From the NCBI GenBank assembly GCA_977006965.1, contig OZ345359.1:2046001-2110000 (forward strand): 64,000 bases of DNA, written 5' to 3'. The DNA comes from Phymatolithon calcareum. Its lineage: Eukaryota > Rhodophyta > Florideophyceae > Hapalidiales. The translations under genes were made by a program, and so were the position numbers. Positions within the stretch are counted from its first letter, which is position 1. The number at the start of each line of letters is the position of its first letter. The notes beneath the pieces were generated by a model that was not told the origin of the DNA, did no database searches, and saw only the letters and a list, made by a program, of their open reading frames with translations. Below, one piece after another: positions 52,392-63,767 of this stretch.

Positions 52392-54072
52392 GGTCGAAAT
52401 GTTGCACGCGAACAAAGAAGCGGGGCTCGAAATAATGCTAGCATTATGGGAAACATGCGGGAGACTCAAATGTCTTCCTCGGGCATGGCGCCAAGCAACT
52501 CTGATTCCCTTATACAAGAAAGGCCCAGCTCATGTAGCAGCAAACTACAGGCCCATATCTCTTTTAAGTCAAGCCAGGAAAATCATCGACCCAGCTCTAG
52601 ATGCATACATACGCGAGAACTATCGCTTCTATAAGGTTCAGCTGGGTTTTCGGAAAGACAGAAGCACATATCTCGCTATACTCCGGGCAAAAAGTTCAAT
52701 TAAAAAGGGCCATCCGTTCATGGCAGTTCTTGACCTATCCGCGGCATACGATAGTGTGCCCAGGGATATCCTCATGAAGAGGCTGACGGAGAAACTTCCT
52801 GAAGAGATAACAAGGATGGTTGCGTACCTGTTAAAACCATCGTGGGTCACATCAGCTGGAGACGAGACAGAAACGTGGTGTATCATCGACCGAGGAGTAC
52901 CTCAAGGTTCCCCGCTTAGTCCATGCCTATACAATATATTCATGGACACATTCGCAGAAGCCGTCTCCAAGACAGACAGGAACGTCTCAGAAAGCCCTGT
53001 GCAATTGTTCGCAGATGATGTTCAGCTTCAAGCGAAGACAGGACGAGGAATGCAGAAACTTCTTGATATAGCGACCAGTTGGGCAAGCGAAAATAGCATG
53101 AAATGGAATACAAAACCAGGAAAAAGCGAAGTTCTTAAGTACAAAGGACTTCAGAAGCACACGTTTTACTTGGCGGGACGAGAACTATATCAAGCCTGGA
53201 GACTCTTGTATCTTGGGGTAAGCATGAATAACAAGGGTGTTACGGATGACACGGCCATAGCAAGAGTTCGAAATTCTGCAGGATGCATACATAAGCTTCG
53301 GGAGCTTGGAGTGAATGTTCGAGGATTCAAACCGGAGACATGCATCAGGATCTTTAAGTCGCTAATTATCCCGAAATGGGAGTATGCGTTACACGTTACT
53401 CCAATGACAAATCGATTGCTCTCGGCAATCGAGTCGGCAGAGGGCTTGTTCTACAAGAATGTTTTCGGAAAGTATGCCGAACACCGCCGGGACCGAATGC
53501 GAGTTCTGTGCCGACTGGGTCCACCAAAGATGAGGAGACGTCATCAAGCATAAAGGTTTGCATTAAGCCTGGTAAGACACAAAAAGCGCCTTGAAGAAAC
53601 AGAAGAGTACGTTGGAAGAGATGAGGACGTAAAGGAAGCAATGAAGGATATTGAATATCTCAAGGTGTATGAAGACTTGCGACAAGCCCTTGAGAAAGCC
53701 CAGGAGGGATCTGTCACGAAGAAGAGGAGGAGAGAAGAAACAATTAAGGTATGGGAAAAGGAAGAAGAAGGCAGATCAATGAAGATTCCTATTGAAGGCA
53801 AGCTACCAGGGATCCTTTACATAGGAGAAAGAACAACACGTTTAAGGTGCCAAAGGCTGACATTCAACCGAGCACCCCTTTGGAGGAAATCAATGTTGGG
53901 TGCTTACTGTGGGATTGCCGCGGTGATCGAACTAGTCGCCTTACAACGTACTCTAGCGTCATCGAAGATGAGTACGGAAATTGAGTTTGAGTGCAAGAGA
54001 CTCACAGGAGCTCTTGTTGGGAGAGAATTACGAATCAAGAACGTTTTGAGTAGCCAGATGACTTTAGCGTAG
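52392..54072 (+). pseudogene. LINE1 reverse transcriptase and C-terminal domain with one in-frame stop
   Basis: The frame is open from before the element edge (DGVEMLHANKEAG) through RT motifs: HVAANYRPISLLSQARKI (fingers), AVLDLSAAYDSVPRD (catalytic Asp), GVPQGSPLSPCLYNIF, and LFADDVQL with FADD at 53008-53019. It then reads KWNTKPGKSE, YLGVSM, and the C-terminal domain with FGKYAEHRRDRMRVLCRL. A single TAA at 53551-53553 replaces a GAA (HQAERF in other copies), after which the same frame runs from RFALSLVRHKK to LSSQMTLA and stops at 54072. The enzyme copies its own RNA at a nicked target. The endonuclease is missing through 5' truncation. Confidence 0.9.
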
Positions 54073-54148
54073 AGATTATGCAAGAGCTGCCCCGTTACTC
54101 CAAGGTGAGGCTTTGGGAGCTCTCAAAAGTAAAATCATCAAATATTCC
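52392..54148 (+). mobile_element. LINE1-D: best LINE1 copy, 14-bp TSD
   Basis: CTTTATCAAGACGG is perfect at 52378-52391 and 54149-54162. The copy is truncated in the RT fingers but otherwise runs to the family tail (GGGAGCTCTCAAAAGTAAAA). It serves as the reference for all other LINE1 copies here. Confidence 0.95.
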
Positions 54149-54162
54149 CTTTATCAAGACGG

Positions 54163-54449
54163 CAGACTATTGGTAGAGTAGGCCCTAAAACGGTAGAGGT
54201 ATTATGTAGGGAGAAACCGCTTGAAGTACTCAAATTCGTGAACATTGAGGGGTTGCTTGACAACCCCAGATGATAACTTTAGTTAACGTCTTCTGCAATA
54301 AAGACAGAAGAAAGAAGCTGCTTTGAGAGTTTTGTTCGACATAGCAGAAGGGTATTGCCGACTGATCCCTGCCGCACAACCAGAGTCGGAGATTCGAATT
54401 ATTGTATCGTTAGCGGGCGTCTTCCCTTAGAATTAGGAGGGCCGTTGAG
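54163..54449. other. No gene recognised
   Basis: Flank of LINE1-D; only short frames. Confidence 0.3.
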
Positions 54450-55009
54450 GGCTTTTGAAAGAAGAATAGAAATGAAGGGATTGAGAATCCCTTCCATCGC
54501 ACCCAAAATGCGGATGAGGGTGCTCTGCAGACTCGCCAGCCCAGAGATGGGGAGGGCACACACGACGGCAAGGTTCGCCTTGGGCCTGGTGAAACAGAAT
54601 ATGCACTTGGAACACGCAGAAGAATACCGAGGAAGGGAAGAGGACTTGGGTATCTCAGGAAAGAGTAGCACCAGAAACAAGAATTAGAACAAGCAGAAGA
54701 AGGCATGGTGTCGAAGAAGTGGCGATTAAGAGAGACAGCTAGAGTCTTGGAGGCCTAAGAAGAAGGGGGGACAGTTAGAATCACCGCAGACAACCCGAAC
54801 AAGTTACCAGCAATACTACATATGAGCGACAGAACTACGGGTGCGCTATGCCTAAGATTGATTGCCATCAGAGCTCTGGAGTGAGAACATGAATTGTGGT
54901 TTCATACATTGGTACCAGTGCAGTGATCGGCTTGTCCTCCAGTGCTTACTATGTTCGATGACGATGGACCAAGAGACCGAGTATGAATGCAAAAGATTAA
55001 CTCGAGCCT
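54450..55009 (+). mobile_element. LINE1-I: fragment truncated at the 3' side
   Basis: Encodes MRVLCRLASPEMGRAHTTAR, then LEHAEEYRGREED. It continues with frameshifts to decayed MTMDQETEYECKRLTRA, where it is cut off by the hAT-3 fragment at about 55010. It lacks the family tail. Confidence 0.85.
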
Positions 55010-55425
55010 GGCACCTCTGTTTGGCGGTACTGTTAGGGAACTCTGGTCAATCCCACGTAGTCCGGAAAAATCTTGCAAGGAATGTGCTAGATCGATGACG
55101 CCGCAGCTGTTCGAAGCCTTAGGGTTCCTCAAGCTGAAATTTCGTTTCTGGGACGGCCGGTTAGTAAGTGAAGCGATAAATGGAGCCAAATCGGAAAGGG
55201 CTGAAGCACAAGAGCTCTCCCAAGAGCAGGTTCTTGGTACTGACTAGAATGATGTCTACATTTGCTGCCTGTTTGCGTTTGAAAAAATGACTGCTAGATT
55301 GATTGCTGTTTATTGCAATCCGTATTGCAGGCGGAAGCGGCGAGCAATACTTATTGCCTATTGCTCATGAAACTGCAATCCATAGCAATCATATTGTTTG
55401 CATTAATGGCAAGGTCAGGGAATAA
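55010..55425 (+). mobile_element. hAT-3 fragment: transposase C-terminus and TATTGC-rich end
   Basis: The frame to 55247 reads RSMTPQLFEALGFLKLKFRF, WDGRLVSEAIN. This parallels KRMTPLLLEALLFLKENKGYWD of hAT-1 (the end of the dimerisation domain). It is followed by TATTGCAATCCGTATTGCAG, TTATTGCCTATTGCTC and AGCAATCATATTG words to about 55425. It is a related but distinct hAT. Confidence 0.75.
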
Positions 55426-55429
55426 TAAT

Positions 55430-56374
55430 GGATACAAGCGATCGTACCTCAGGCATGAGGTCCGGCGTTTGTCTGATGAAGATGCTCAACTTCGAATCGT
55501 GTCTGACCTCGCTCAGCCGGACGTCCTCATTGTTCTAATTCATGACCAGTACGACAGTGAAGCACAATGTAATAAACTCAAACAAGTTCCTGTTCGGCCA
55601 TAGTTTGACGCATGAGAGCTGATCTCAGAACGAGACGTCTTTGAAATATTATCGGCTGTTAAAGAATCTAGCAAGGGACTGTTCGACGGGAAGAAAGCTG
55701 CCGGGCCGGATTCGCTTCCCAAGCCATTCAGTTTACTCCCATGACCTTACAGAGTAACGCTCAACTGGTTACACATGATATTTCTTGCAGCAAGCATTAA
55801 TCCAATAAGGCTATGAATCCTTACGGCAACTCGCTCCCGGCGAAGAGTGGAAGAAGATTTGTATTTCACGGGGAACCGCATTCGGTGGGCTCCATTTTCC
55901 GACTTGCACGAGGAGCAAAGTTCGATCGCCACCGATCATATCCTGAAAGAAGAACTGTAAGAAAGGGAAAGTTTGCACTGGGGCGGGTTCCACAAGTTGC
56001 CGAGACATAGCAAGAGGAAGAAGAAGAGAAGAATGTTTTTTGTCTAAAGAGATTCCTAAGGAAACGTATTCCGCTGTGCGAAAAGCAGTCTTACGTTCCT
56101 AATATCACAAGGTATCATAAAAGGGAGAAAACGGGAAAGAACACTGCCCTATCCCATGGCTTGTGTGCAGCATTTCGTCCGATAGCTTGTAGATCAAGTT
56201 CCTCTCTCCCACAGTTCCGACGAGAGTCCACTCTGAAGTCGGCCGTCCAAGTGATGGGACCGCCCGACAGCCTCCCAAGGAGCCTCTTTCTTCCAATGGA
56301 AGGCAGTTTGACCAAAAAGGGAACTACACTATCAGGCGCCGTTATGGCATCCCAAATAATTCCAAAGTCGCAGA
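55430..56374. other. No gene recognised
   Basis: Short frames on both strands. A TTATCGGCTGTTAAAGAATC...GCCGGGCCGGATTCGCTTCC word string at 55650-55715 might be RT-like (KKAAGPDSLP), similar to the AVGPDG step of LINE1, but in isolation this is weak. Confidence 0.3.
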
Positions 56375-56570
56375 ACAGTGGAGCAATTTCCCCCTCGAGG
56401 TCCCGAAGGAGACCAGAGGTAGGTTTTTGTAGTCCACTGAATCGTGTTACACCAACGAAAAAGTAATTTTTCTTCAGACAGAATCTAGCCAAAATTTCTT
56501 GGGACTAGAAAAGTTGCCCCAAGCGTCAGCAGATGCGATGGTAACTCTTAAATAAAATTCTACCTTCTTC
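56375..56570 (+). mobile_element. R1-type retroelement 3' fragment, copy 2
   Basis: Partner of 7205-7405: CCCCTCGAGGTCCCGAAG, GTCCACTGAATCGTGTTACA, CAGAATCTAGCCAAAA, GTCAGCAGATGCGATGGTAA and CTTAAATAAAATTCTACC. It ends at the same position as copy 1, which confirms the 3' end. Confidence 0.7.
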
Positions 56571-57545
56571 TAATTCCAAAGTCGTCGTGCTAGACGACTC
56601 GTACAAACAACTTGCCACGTCATTGGCCTTGATCTCGGTCAAGTGAAAATCGAACAAGTGTCAGGGCGGTTGTGACCTTATGGCTGGTAAGTAGTCAAAG
56701 ATGCGATGAAGGGGCAGAACGTAGAGAACTTAATGTTTCACATTAGACCTACAGGTTTCCGTCGCTGGAACGCGCGGAGGAGAAGAACAATGCAGCAAGT
56801 CGCAGCGAAAATCCGGCCCGGGCAGTACTCAACGCATTCTTCAGAGTGGCTTGAGAGGATGCGCTCTGCGCTACGCCGTAGACCGGATTTTCAGTGCAAA
56901 GTGAAGCGTGCCGGTGCAAGCATTTCAAATGCGAACGTTTTTTGGGCTCCACTGGAAGTGTTCCGGGCGAGTTCTTTTTGGGAGCATGCAAAAAATTCCA
57001 AAGACTCTTGCCTTCGGGGCTGAGAATGAAGAGCCGCGAACGACGGCCAGCCGTGGCGGGGCAAAGCATCACCTCAAACAAGAGCGCTATCGAAGAAGCT
57101 TGTGGTATTCTTGAAAATGCTGAGTTTTGTCATTGTTTACACTGTCCTTGTCCTCGCAAGAGGCTCCTATGCGTGTTCTCCCTTCTATGTCCTGTCCTCC
57201 TGGAGGACGAATTTTCAACCTTAATGCCCTGGAAAGAGTGTGGAAATCCTCTTCAAGGCAATCACCGCTCCTGTGTGTTTCGTTGTCCAAGCAATCCGAC
57301 AGGTGAGAGCAATGGCTGTTCGATGAAAACGATCGACAGAGAAACTGACGGGGCGACAAATATCGCGACAGTGGGGTTGCATCAGCTCCTTGGATTCCCG
57401 AGGCCGACGTGTCTCCAAGGGCAGATTACCTATTTGTTTGTTTCTTCATTTTGGATTCTTTGCACGAACATTTCTCTTTACTCCTGTCGAGGGCCGCACA
57501 AGTGCGGAAATGAAAAGAAAGGACATATTGCGTGTCTGCGGTGTA
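56571..57545. other. No gene recognised
   Basis: A 242-codon frame at 56894-57622 is Cys-rich but without a recognisable domain. It runs into the hairpin at 57550 and overlaps competing frames, so I do not call it. Confidence 0.3.
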
Positions 57546-57549
57546 CCGC

Positions 57550-57656
57550 ATCAGGCTGCATCCTGCTGGCGGTGATGATCACATTATTTCCACCTTTCCT
57601 TCCACCGGTGGAAGTACAGTAAGGTGATCATCACCGTCATCAGTATGCAGCCTGAT
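57550..57656. repeat. 107-bp fold-back hairpin
   Basis: ATCAGGCTGCATCCTGCTGG then CGGTGATGATCACATTA pairs with TAAGGTGATCATCACCG and TCATCAGTATGCAGCCTGAT. An inner TTCCACC..GGTGGAA pairing closes the loop. The arms have a few mismatches, the pattern of a microRNA-type precursor or small MITE. Confidence 0.8.
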
Positions 57657-58130
57657 CGATCGGTACAAACTCAAACTCAAATTTTGAGTTTGCAAAATCT
57701 CATATGCAGATTACAAATCTCAAAATCGATTTTGCGTGTTGTACTCCACGATTGTCATGAAGGTCGTTGCGAATGGAAAACATGTAAACGAGTGTCAGTA
57801 AGGCACGCCCCAGATTCTGACGATGCAGGTAAAATATAGCTCTATTATTGGCTATCTGTGTACTGAGTGTAGTTGAGATTTTTTCTGAATCGCCTTGCCA
57901 GCAGTTGAGAGCCGCTAGATATATCATAAGTCAGAAATAGAGGTCTCGAGTGTGCGAGCTGTTGTGGATTGAAACTCAGGTATTCCCGTGCTCTTGCCAT
58001 TGGGTTTGGCTCCAGTTGTGATAGCTCCCCGAACTGATGTTCTGTCGTACAGGCTCAGCTCGCGGCAATCTTTGCAAGAAATCAAAAACAAATGGATGAG
58101 AAAGGTGTTCTTTTCCATTTTTCAAAGAAA

Positions 58131-58395
58131 AATTGATTTATAAATCGGAAATCCAACACAGTAGCCATCCCTTTCGTAGATAGGACTTAAATTCGAGAGG
58201 AATGACCTCGAAAAAATCGTTAAAGAGGCCTTATGTGCCACATCACCTGTATCGGGCCACAACCTTGTCTTGAAATTGGGAAATGGTTCAAAATGATTCG
58301 AAATCAGGAAATCGGATGCAGTATGGCCAATTCGTAGATAACACTCGAATTTGAAGGAAATTACAGGGAAAAAGGAGACGTTGGAGGGACTCTGA
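58131..58395. repeat. Two diverged ~160-bp tandem units
   Basis: AATCGGAAATCCAACACAGT, then TTCGTAGATAGGACTTAAAT near 58145-58195, matches AATCAGGAAATCGGATGCAG, then TTCGTAGATAACACTCGAAT near 58303-58355. Confidence 0.6.
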
Positions 58396-58474
58396 CTGCG
58401 TGACAACTGAACCGTCTTGCGGGCCTCGATATAATGGAGTTGTAATTTATGGCGTGCAGCGGCATGCGATAAAT

Positions 58475-58526
58475 TTGGTCTGGTTGTCTGAGATTGAACG
58501 CGTTAAATCTCAGACAACCAGACCAA
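58475..58526. repeat. Perfect 21-bp stem with 10-nt loop
   Basis: TTGGTCTGGTTGTCTGAGATT at 58475-58495 has its exact reverse complement at 58506-58526. It is not followed by a T run, so it is not an obvious intrinsic terminator. It could be a small hairpin RNA source or a fold-back relic. Confidence 0.9.
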
Positions 58527-59599
58527 TACTCGAGCGGCGTGAGAGATCGAAGAACAAGCTTTTCAAACGTGTGTCACTTTTTCGAAATGGCGTCAGTTGG
58601 GTTCAAATCGGGAACTCCAATACAAGCAGCGATACCTTTCTTGCATAAAACTCGAAGCGAGGACGAAAAAGTAGACGTTGAAGTACAGTATACACGTGAT
58701 CAGCACCATATGGCGCGGTCAGCAGGTCTCAGGACAGGATCAATCATGATCATCATGATGTTGTGACACGGGTTTGTCGGCGCACTGCAGTTCGATTGCT
58801 GAACCTAAAAGCTTTAAATTATGCCGAGCTACAGTTTAACTCTTCCAACCGGCTGCTTTACGCAACGAGTGCGAGCTTTGTAATTGTGTTATGTATCGAC
58901 TCAAGAATGCGTCAAAAACCCCTCTTTTGGAAACGCGCAAAAAAGAATCAAAATTTGATGCTGTGCTCACGCATGCAAAGAAAGTCCCACTCTTTGGAAA
59001 TAGCCAGCTGTATCAACGCAGACCTAAATTTAGAGCATGTACATCCAGATCACACCTCTTTCAAACATGGAGTGAAATCGGTATTTCAGTATCCTGCTGG
59101 CCGATCCATGCTGACCTCTATGGGCAGACTCATATCTATCTTGAATTTAGTAGGGACAGACTGTCGGAGTCTTATGATCGGCATTGGGCAACGTGCTATA
59201 GCGCTTGTCATAAGTTTTGAGATTTGAGGCTAATTTTGAAAAAAATAAATGAACATGTGGCTTCATCAGCAAACGAACACAATCCTGAATCAAAATTCTG
59301 AACGACATTTTTGTGCCCTTCGATTGCGCGCCTCTCAAATATATTCTTTTACGCAAAATTAAGTTCAAGATTCTGAAAAATTATAGAACAAAACAAAATT
59401 TAGTGCGCCGATTTCTGTATATTTTGTGTGCGAGCGCGTCCTTCCCAGGCATGTGGTCGAATTTTTCCAGAATTAAAACTTTTGTGGAAATCGATGTGGA
59501 ACCCACGGCGACTAACGTCACGCGAGGAGAGGCGGACAATCATACAGAGCGAGCGGGGGCGATGCCAATCAGTGGGTACGTAGACTGAGGAGCGGACGG

Positions 59600-60891
59600 C
59601 CGGTGTCACGACTGCGCCGTGCGCCAACTTCCAATTTTTCGGTGTATAAACAAATCCGTTGTTTCAGTGCCGCACGCACCCATTTTTTAAAATCACACCC
59701 CGCAACAACTCTATCCTCCACACGCCCACATACTGTGCCCAGCCACACTCCCACCTTGCCTCCGCACCGCCGGCCCGCGCGTGAACCCCCTGCCGTGCGC
59801 GTTCATCCGCGCGCACCTGGCGACACAATCCGTCAGCCCGCACGTCCGCGTCTTCCACCTTTGCGAACTGCGGGCCACGTCTTCCACCTCCTCTGACGAT
59901 CCGCACCCACCTATCACACACACGCACGGCTCTATCAGCACCCGCGAACACCACCCGCATCCCCCCTTGGCGCCGTTTACCGACCAGGCCCCTGGGCGTG
60001 CGTGCTGCACTGCAGCAATCCCCAGGGATCAACATCCTGCCACGCGCTGCTGCTCATCGCCCGCCGCGTGCAACCGTTGCATTCGCTTGGCACTGCTGGG
60101 CCAAATCAGCTTTTCGCGCGCCCCGACCTGAAGCGAATTCGTAGCATCCCCGCCTTTCCGTTATTCCGCCAGCCGGAAATTGGGTGCTATTTTTCCGTTT
60201 CTTGTTTGGAGAGGGTCAAGTTTGCTCGTTTGGTTTTGCATCGGCGACGGCAGCTATTGCATTTTCCCCGAACTTGCATTCTTTTGCCAGAAATTGCTGT
60301 GGTCGAATATTCGAGCGCGCGCCCTGTACAGCTGGCGCGCGCTCTTTTTTTCAACAGCAATTGATTGCGTTGTCTTCGCTTCATTGACGGTTTACTCCGT
60401 CTTGTGCCATCTTGCGCCTTCTCGATCCAACTATTCGTGCCTGTTCATCCTCATCCATTTTTTGGTTAAAAACAGTTTGAATTTGGATCGCGTCACAAAC
60501 CCTCGTCCATGATCTGCACGTCCCTACTGATTGCATATCCGCTGCAAATTTCCTGTCACACCTGTCCCAGTCCAAGCTCTTTAAAACCCTGCGTTGTGTG
60601 AGTCGCCCTCTTCAACAACACCCCTGGCATTTAAACACTCACAGTGCAGAACGAACACCAGAGTCGACAGTGTTGTCAAGAACATTCTGCCTTTGTCATC
60701 CCGACGTGCTGCGCGGTACTGAAACCTCTCCCTCGTCCTTCGCAACGCGCATGGGTCTGCATTCGACAAGGTCTTGGACGGATTTTTTCTTGCTTATGAG
60801 TTGTGTCCCAGCGCCAAACACTTCAACAGCATAACATAGACTGGCGGTCCCATACCGCCTCTTATATACCAATTGGGAGTGAGTGTCGCTC
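59600..60891 (+). promoter_or_regulatory. C/T-rich upstream region of the zinc-finger gene
   Basis: From about 59690 the plus strand becomes strongly rich in C (CCACACTCCCACCTTGCCTC, CACCACCCGCATCCCCCC), unlike the AT-rich repeats before it. It stays open-frame-poor up to the ATG at 60892. CTTATATACC at 60871 and CTCTTTAAAACCC at 60578 are TATA-like. This is probably the promoter and 5' leader, possibly with an intron; no precise start can be set. Confidence 0.45.
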
Positions 60892-63318
60892 ATGTACGGC
60901 GCTCCAGATGGCCTTAAGAGAGCCCTTGATGACTTCGTCTCTGCTGCTAGGCAACAAAATTTGCGACTTTCAGTATTACTCTTGGAAGACCAACAACAAA
61001 GAGATGTACCTGTTGGAGGACAAGTCGAGCTGCAGACAGAAGTATCCGAGGGCAGAATTCCTGACGTTTCTCAAGGGGAAACCTCCCATAGTGAGAGATT
61101 AACCTCTACGGCGCCAGTGGCAGGTCCGTCCACCCCGCGTGACTCCTCCGTTGCACAATTGGGTCCATCGCAGGGCAGCACGAGTAGGCATGGAAGCGGT
61201 CTCGGAAAGAGGTCTTTCACAGAGCAGAGTCCAAGCTTCGCCAGTCTTGGAGGAAGACCACAGTCGCGTGATCCCGTTGTTCTGGTGGTGAACAAACATG
61301 AATCGGACCGACTCCGTGAATATATAGTATCCACTGTTGATCCAGTTTCTGCTTTTCCAGGAACATCACAGAGTCTTGGACTGAGGCCAGGTCTTTCCGT
61401 TCCTCCCCAAGAAGCAAGTGCAGGTGCACGGGCAGTTAAAAGGCTCTCATTGCACAGTCTTGGGGAAGGGCTCTCAGCTAAGCGAACTCGAATTGGACAA
61501 GAAGAGGAAGTGGAACCAAGACTCCGCCCGATGTCGATGCCTGCGATCCGCACACCACTACAATCCGATCCAAGTGGGCAGTTATTCCAACCACCAAGCA
61601 TGGCACCTAAATTTTGGGGCACAGTTTTGGCACCAGGACAATCTGGGAATCCCTCAGAACAATTTCCGGAGAGGCATGCTGAAGCCACAGGTTCGACAAA
61701 CCCTGCTGATAGTGAACGTTTTTTGCCCATGCTCCAAGGCAAACGTCAGCAAAGTCTCAATCCCGATCAACCTGGAGATGAGTTGAAAGCAGGAGGCCAA
61801 TTACCAGGTACCCTTGTCGGGCAAATGCGTTCGCGTTCTGTTTCGATGGCTCCAGAACCATTGGGGTATCCTCGTCAACCGACGCCGCTTAGGTCCCCGT
61901 CCATGAGAGGTTCATCCCCGTCCTTGCGAGCCGGGTCTCCAAGTTTTCGATTGGACCCTAAGGGAGCGGAACCATCGTACCGGGACGTTGGCGCCGGTGA
62001 CATACGTCGCGATCCAGTGGGTAGTCGTGATCCTTCTCAACCGCCTTCCATTTTCGATTCTAGAGCTCAATTTCCGCGGCCGACAAGAATGGAATTATCA
62101 CCCGCACAGTCACCTTTCCCAACTCGTGGCAAATCACTTTCTGCTCTCCCACCGCTGGGTCGCGATTTTTCCGTACCCACTTCTCATCGCCCAGGTCCTG
62201 GTGGCTCTCCAGTGGAAGGCATGGCGCGGCAGGCAGACCTTACCACGGGTCCGCATCAACCGTCTCTCCCTTCCTTGGCAAGAGCGTTATCCGCGCATCC
62301 GCCTCAGCAACTTCCGCTGACACGAAGTATTCATGAGTCTGACAGCGTCACAATGGGTGCCGGTGATACACGAGCGGGAGGTATGCTGTCTCGCGTGAGC
62401 GCTCCATCTGGTGCAATTGGTGGATTCGGCGGTAGACGGGAGGGTATTCGCTTGCCCATGCAGCAACCAGACACGTTGCATGGGCCGGTGGAGTACGTAT
62501 CCACAGCCGGTCGTACTGGCAATGTTATCTCTCGTGCGATGAGCAGTGGACAACAAGCATTCTCCTGTCCCCAATGCGAAGCGACTTTTCGAAGACGAAG
62601 TGACATGAATAGGCATGTGCGTGTGGTGCACGAGAAACAACGACCATTTCAATGTCCGACATGCTCGAATCGGTTTGGAGAAAAGTCAAACATGATCAAG
62701 CATATTCGCATGGTGCATGAGAACATTCGCGGATTTCGATGTCACCATTGTGATGCTGCTTTTGGGCAACGTGGAAACTGCGAGGCGCATGTACGCGCTG
62801 TGCATGAGAAGCGACCCGGGAAATACTCTTGCGATCATTGCAACAGAGCGTTCTCGAGAAAGGCGCAACTCGTTGAGCATCATAGTCAAGAGCATCCTGA
62901 TCTGCCAATGCCGCAGGCGCGGACTAGATCGCGAGCAGGACCTTCTGGGGTTGTTGCTACGCCACCACAGACCGCGCCTGGCTCACAGCAGCGGATTCCA
63001 GTTTTACGAAATCCGTCTGCGAGCCCGGTTGCGGCGCAAGTTTACGAGACTGCTGCGAGATCACTGCTGCACAGCCAGAGTAGGTTTCGTCAGCAATTGC
63101 AGATGCAAAGACAGCAGCATGTTCAGATGCAGCAGCAGAACTTGCCACAGAACCTGCCACAGAACCCGCCTTCCCAATGGATTCCACCTCCACAGCAACA
63201 ACAGCAGTTACAACCTGGAGCAGGGCGAGGAATTGTACAGGACGAGCAAGCACGGACACAAACGCAGCCTGGAAGACCCGGAAGTGAGACGTATGGCATG
63301 CATCCGAAGCAGGGCTGA
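60892..63318 (+). CDS. C2H2 zinc-finger protein with long disordered N-terminus and four C-terminal fingers
   Basis: The ATG at 60892 (MYGAPDGLKRALDDFVSAAR) gives 808 residues. An in-frame GTG at 60883 is less likely. Residues 60-550 are Ser/Pro/Gly/Arg-rich and probably disordered, with basic clusters (KRLSLHSLGEGLSAKRTR, a possible nuclear signal). Four tandem C2H2 fingers follow: C559/C562/H575/H580, C588/C591/H604/H609, C617/C620/H633/H638 and C647/C650/H663/H668, joined by VHEKQRPFQ-type linkers as usual in DNA-binding arrays. The C-terminus is Gln-rich (730-790). It is probably a nuclear transcription regulator. The gene stands alone after a C-rich region, and no intron is apparent. This is the clearest host gene in the window. 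Confidence 0.93.
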   Translation: MYGAPDGLKRALDDFVSAARQQNLRLSVLLLEDQQQRDVPVGGQVELQTEVSEGRIPDVSQGETSHSERLTSTAPVAGPSTPRDSSVAQLGPSQGSTSRHGSGLGKRSFTEQSPSFASLGGRPQSRDPVVLVVNKHESDRLREYIVSTVDPVSAFPGTSQSLGLRPGLSVPPQEASAGARAVKRLSLHSLGEGLSAKRTRIGQEEEVEPRLRPMSMPAIRTPLQSDPSGQLFQPPSMAPKFWGTVLAPGQSGNPSEQFPERHAEATGSTNPADSERFLPMLQGKRQQSLNPDQPGDELKAGGQLPGTLVGQMRSRSVSMAPEPLGYPRQPTPLRSPSMRGSSPSLRAGSPSFRLDPKGAEPSYRDVGAGDIRRDPVGSRDPSQPPSIFDSRAQFPRPTRMELSPAQSPFPTRGKSLSALPPLGRDFSVPTSHRPGPGGSPVEGMARQADLTTGPHQPSLPSLARALSAHPPQQLPLTRSIHESDSVTMGAGDTRAGGMLSRVSAPSGAIGGFGGRREGIRLPMQQPDTLHGPVEYVSTAGRTGNVISRAMSSGQQAFSCPQCEATFRRRSDMNRHVRVVHEKQRPFQCPTCSNRFGEKSNMIKHIRMVHENIRGFRCHHCDAAFGQRGNCEAHVRAVHEKRPGKYSCDHCNRAFSRKAQLVEHHSQEHPDLPMPQARTRSRAGPSGVVATPPQTAPGSQQRIPVLRNPSASPVAAQVYETAARSLLHSQSRFRQQLQMQRQQHVQMQQQNLPQNLPQNPPSQWIPPPQQQQQLQPGAGRGIVQDEQARTQTQPGRPGSETYGMHPKQG

Positions 63319-63767
63319 ATTTTTGGAAAAGTGCATTTTCCTTCTTTTTTCGAGCTGGTTTATTCTTCCGTCCTGTCGAAGACCTTGGAGAGATTTGTAG
63401 AAAATAGGGCGATTTGCAGTTAAGCTGTGATGCCCAACACTAATCAAGTCAGCTGGAGAACCAGCCGCATATTCTAACTCAGTGAAGACTAAAATAAAGT
63501 AGCGATGGACAATAACACTGTACGGTACCTTTGGCATTGCTATGCTGTGCACTCCCACACTTCGAAGCCACTCTTCCAGTTGCTCTTTTGCACTTTTGCC
63601 ATTCCCACGATATAGTACGACCGTACAGCCCATGCAACTATTTTTTCTTCTTTTCCTTCCCTTTGCCGCCGAGCGACGGTGAGAAAGAGGGTGGACTACG
63701 TGGAATTGTTGAAGCAAAAGACGATCCCGACGTAATATACGGAAAGTGCGCAGCATCACAGAATGAT
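63319..63767. other. No gene recognised downstream of the zinc-finger gene
   Basis: Contains the 3' flank; AAAATAAAGT at 63489 could be a poly(A) signal. A 236-codon minus frame at 63918-63208 overlaps the end of the gene antisense and has no domain. Confidence 0.35.

Noticed and set aside
52391-52392. LINE1-D as a full-length element starting at an upstream start codon
   Set aside because: The TSD sets the edge at 52392. The open frame to the left belongs to flanking DNA, and the RT fingers and endonuclease are missing.
56894-57622. 242-codon plus frame
   Set aside because: Cys-rich but without a domain, competes with frames on both strands, and runs into a hairpin.
58575-58620. tRNA-like GGGTTCAAATC motif
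   Set aside because: No acceptor stem, D-arm or anticodon arm can be placed around it.
61071-61742. 223-codon minus frame within the zinc-finger gene
   Set aside because: Antisense shadow of a low-stop, Ser/Pro-rich coding region; no domain and no start context.
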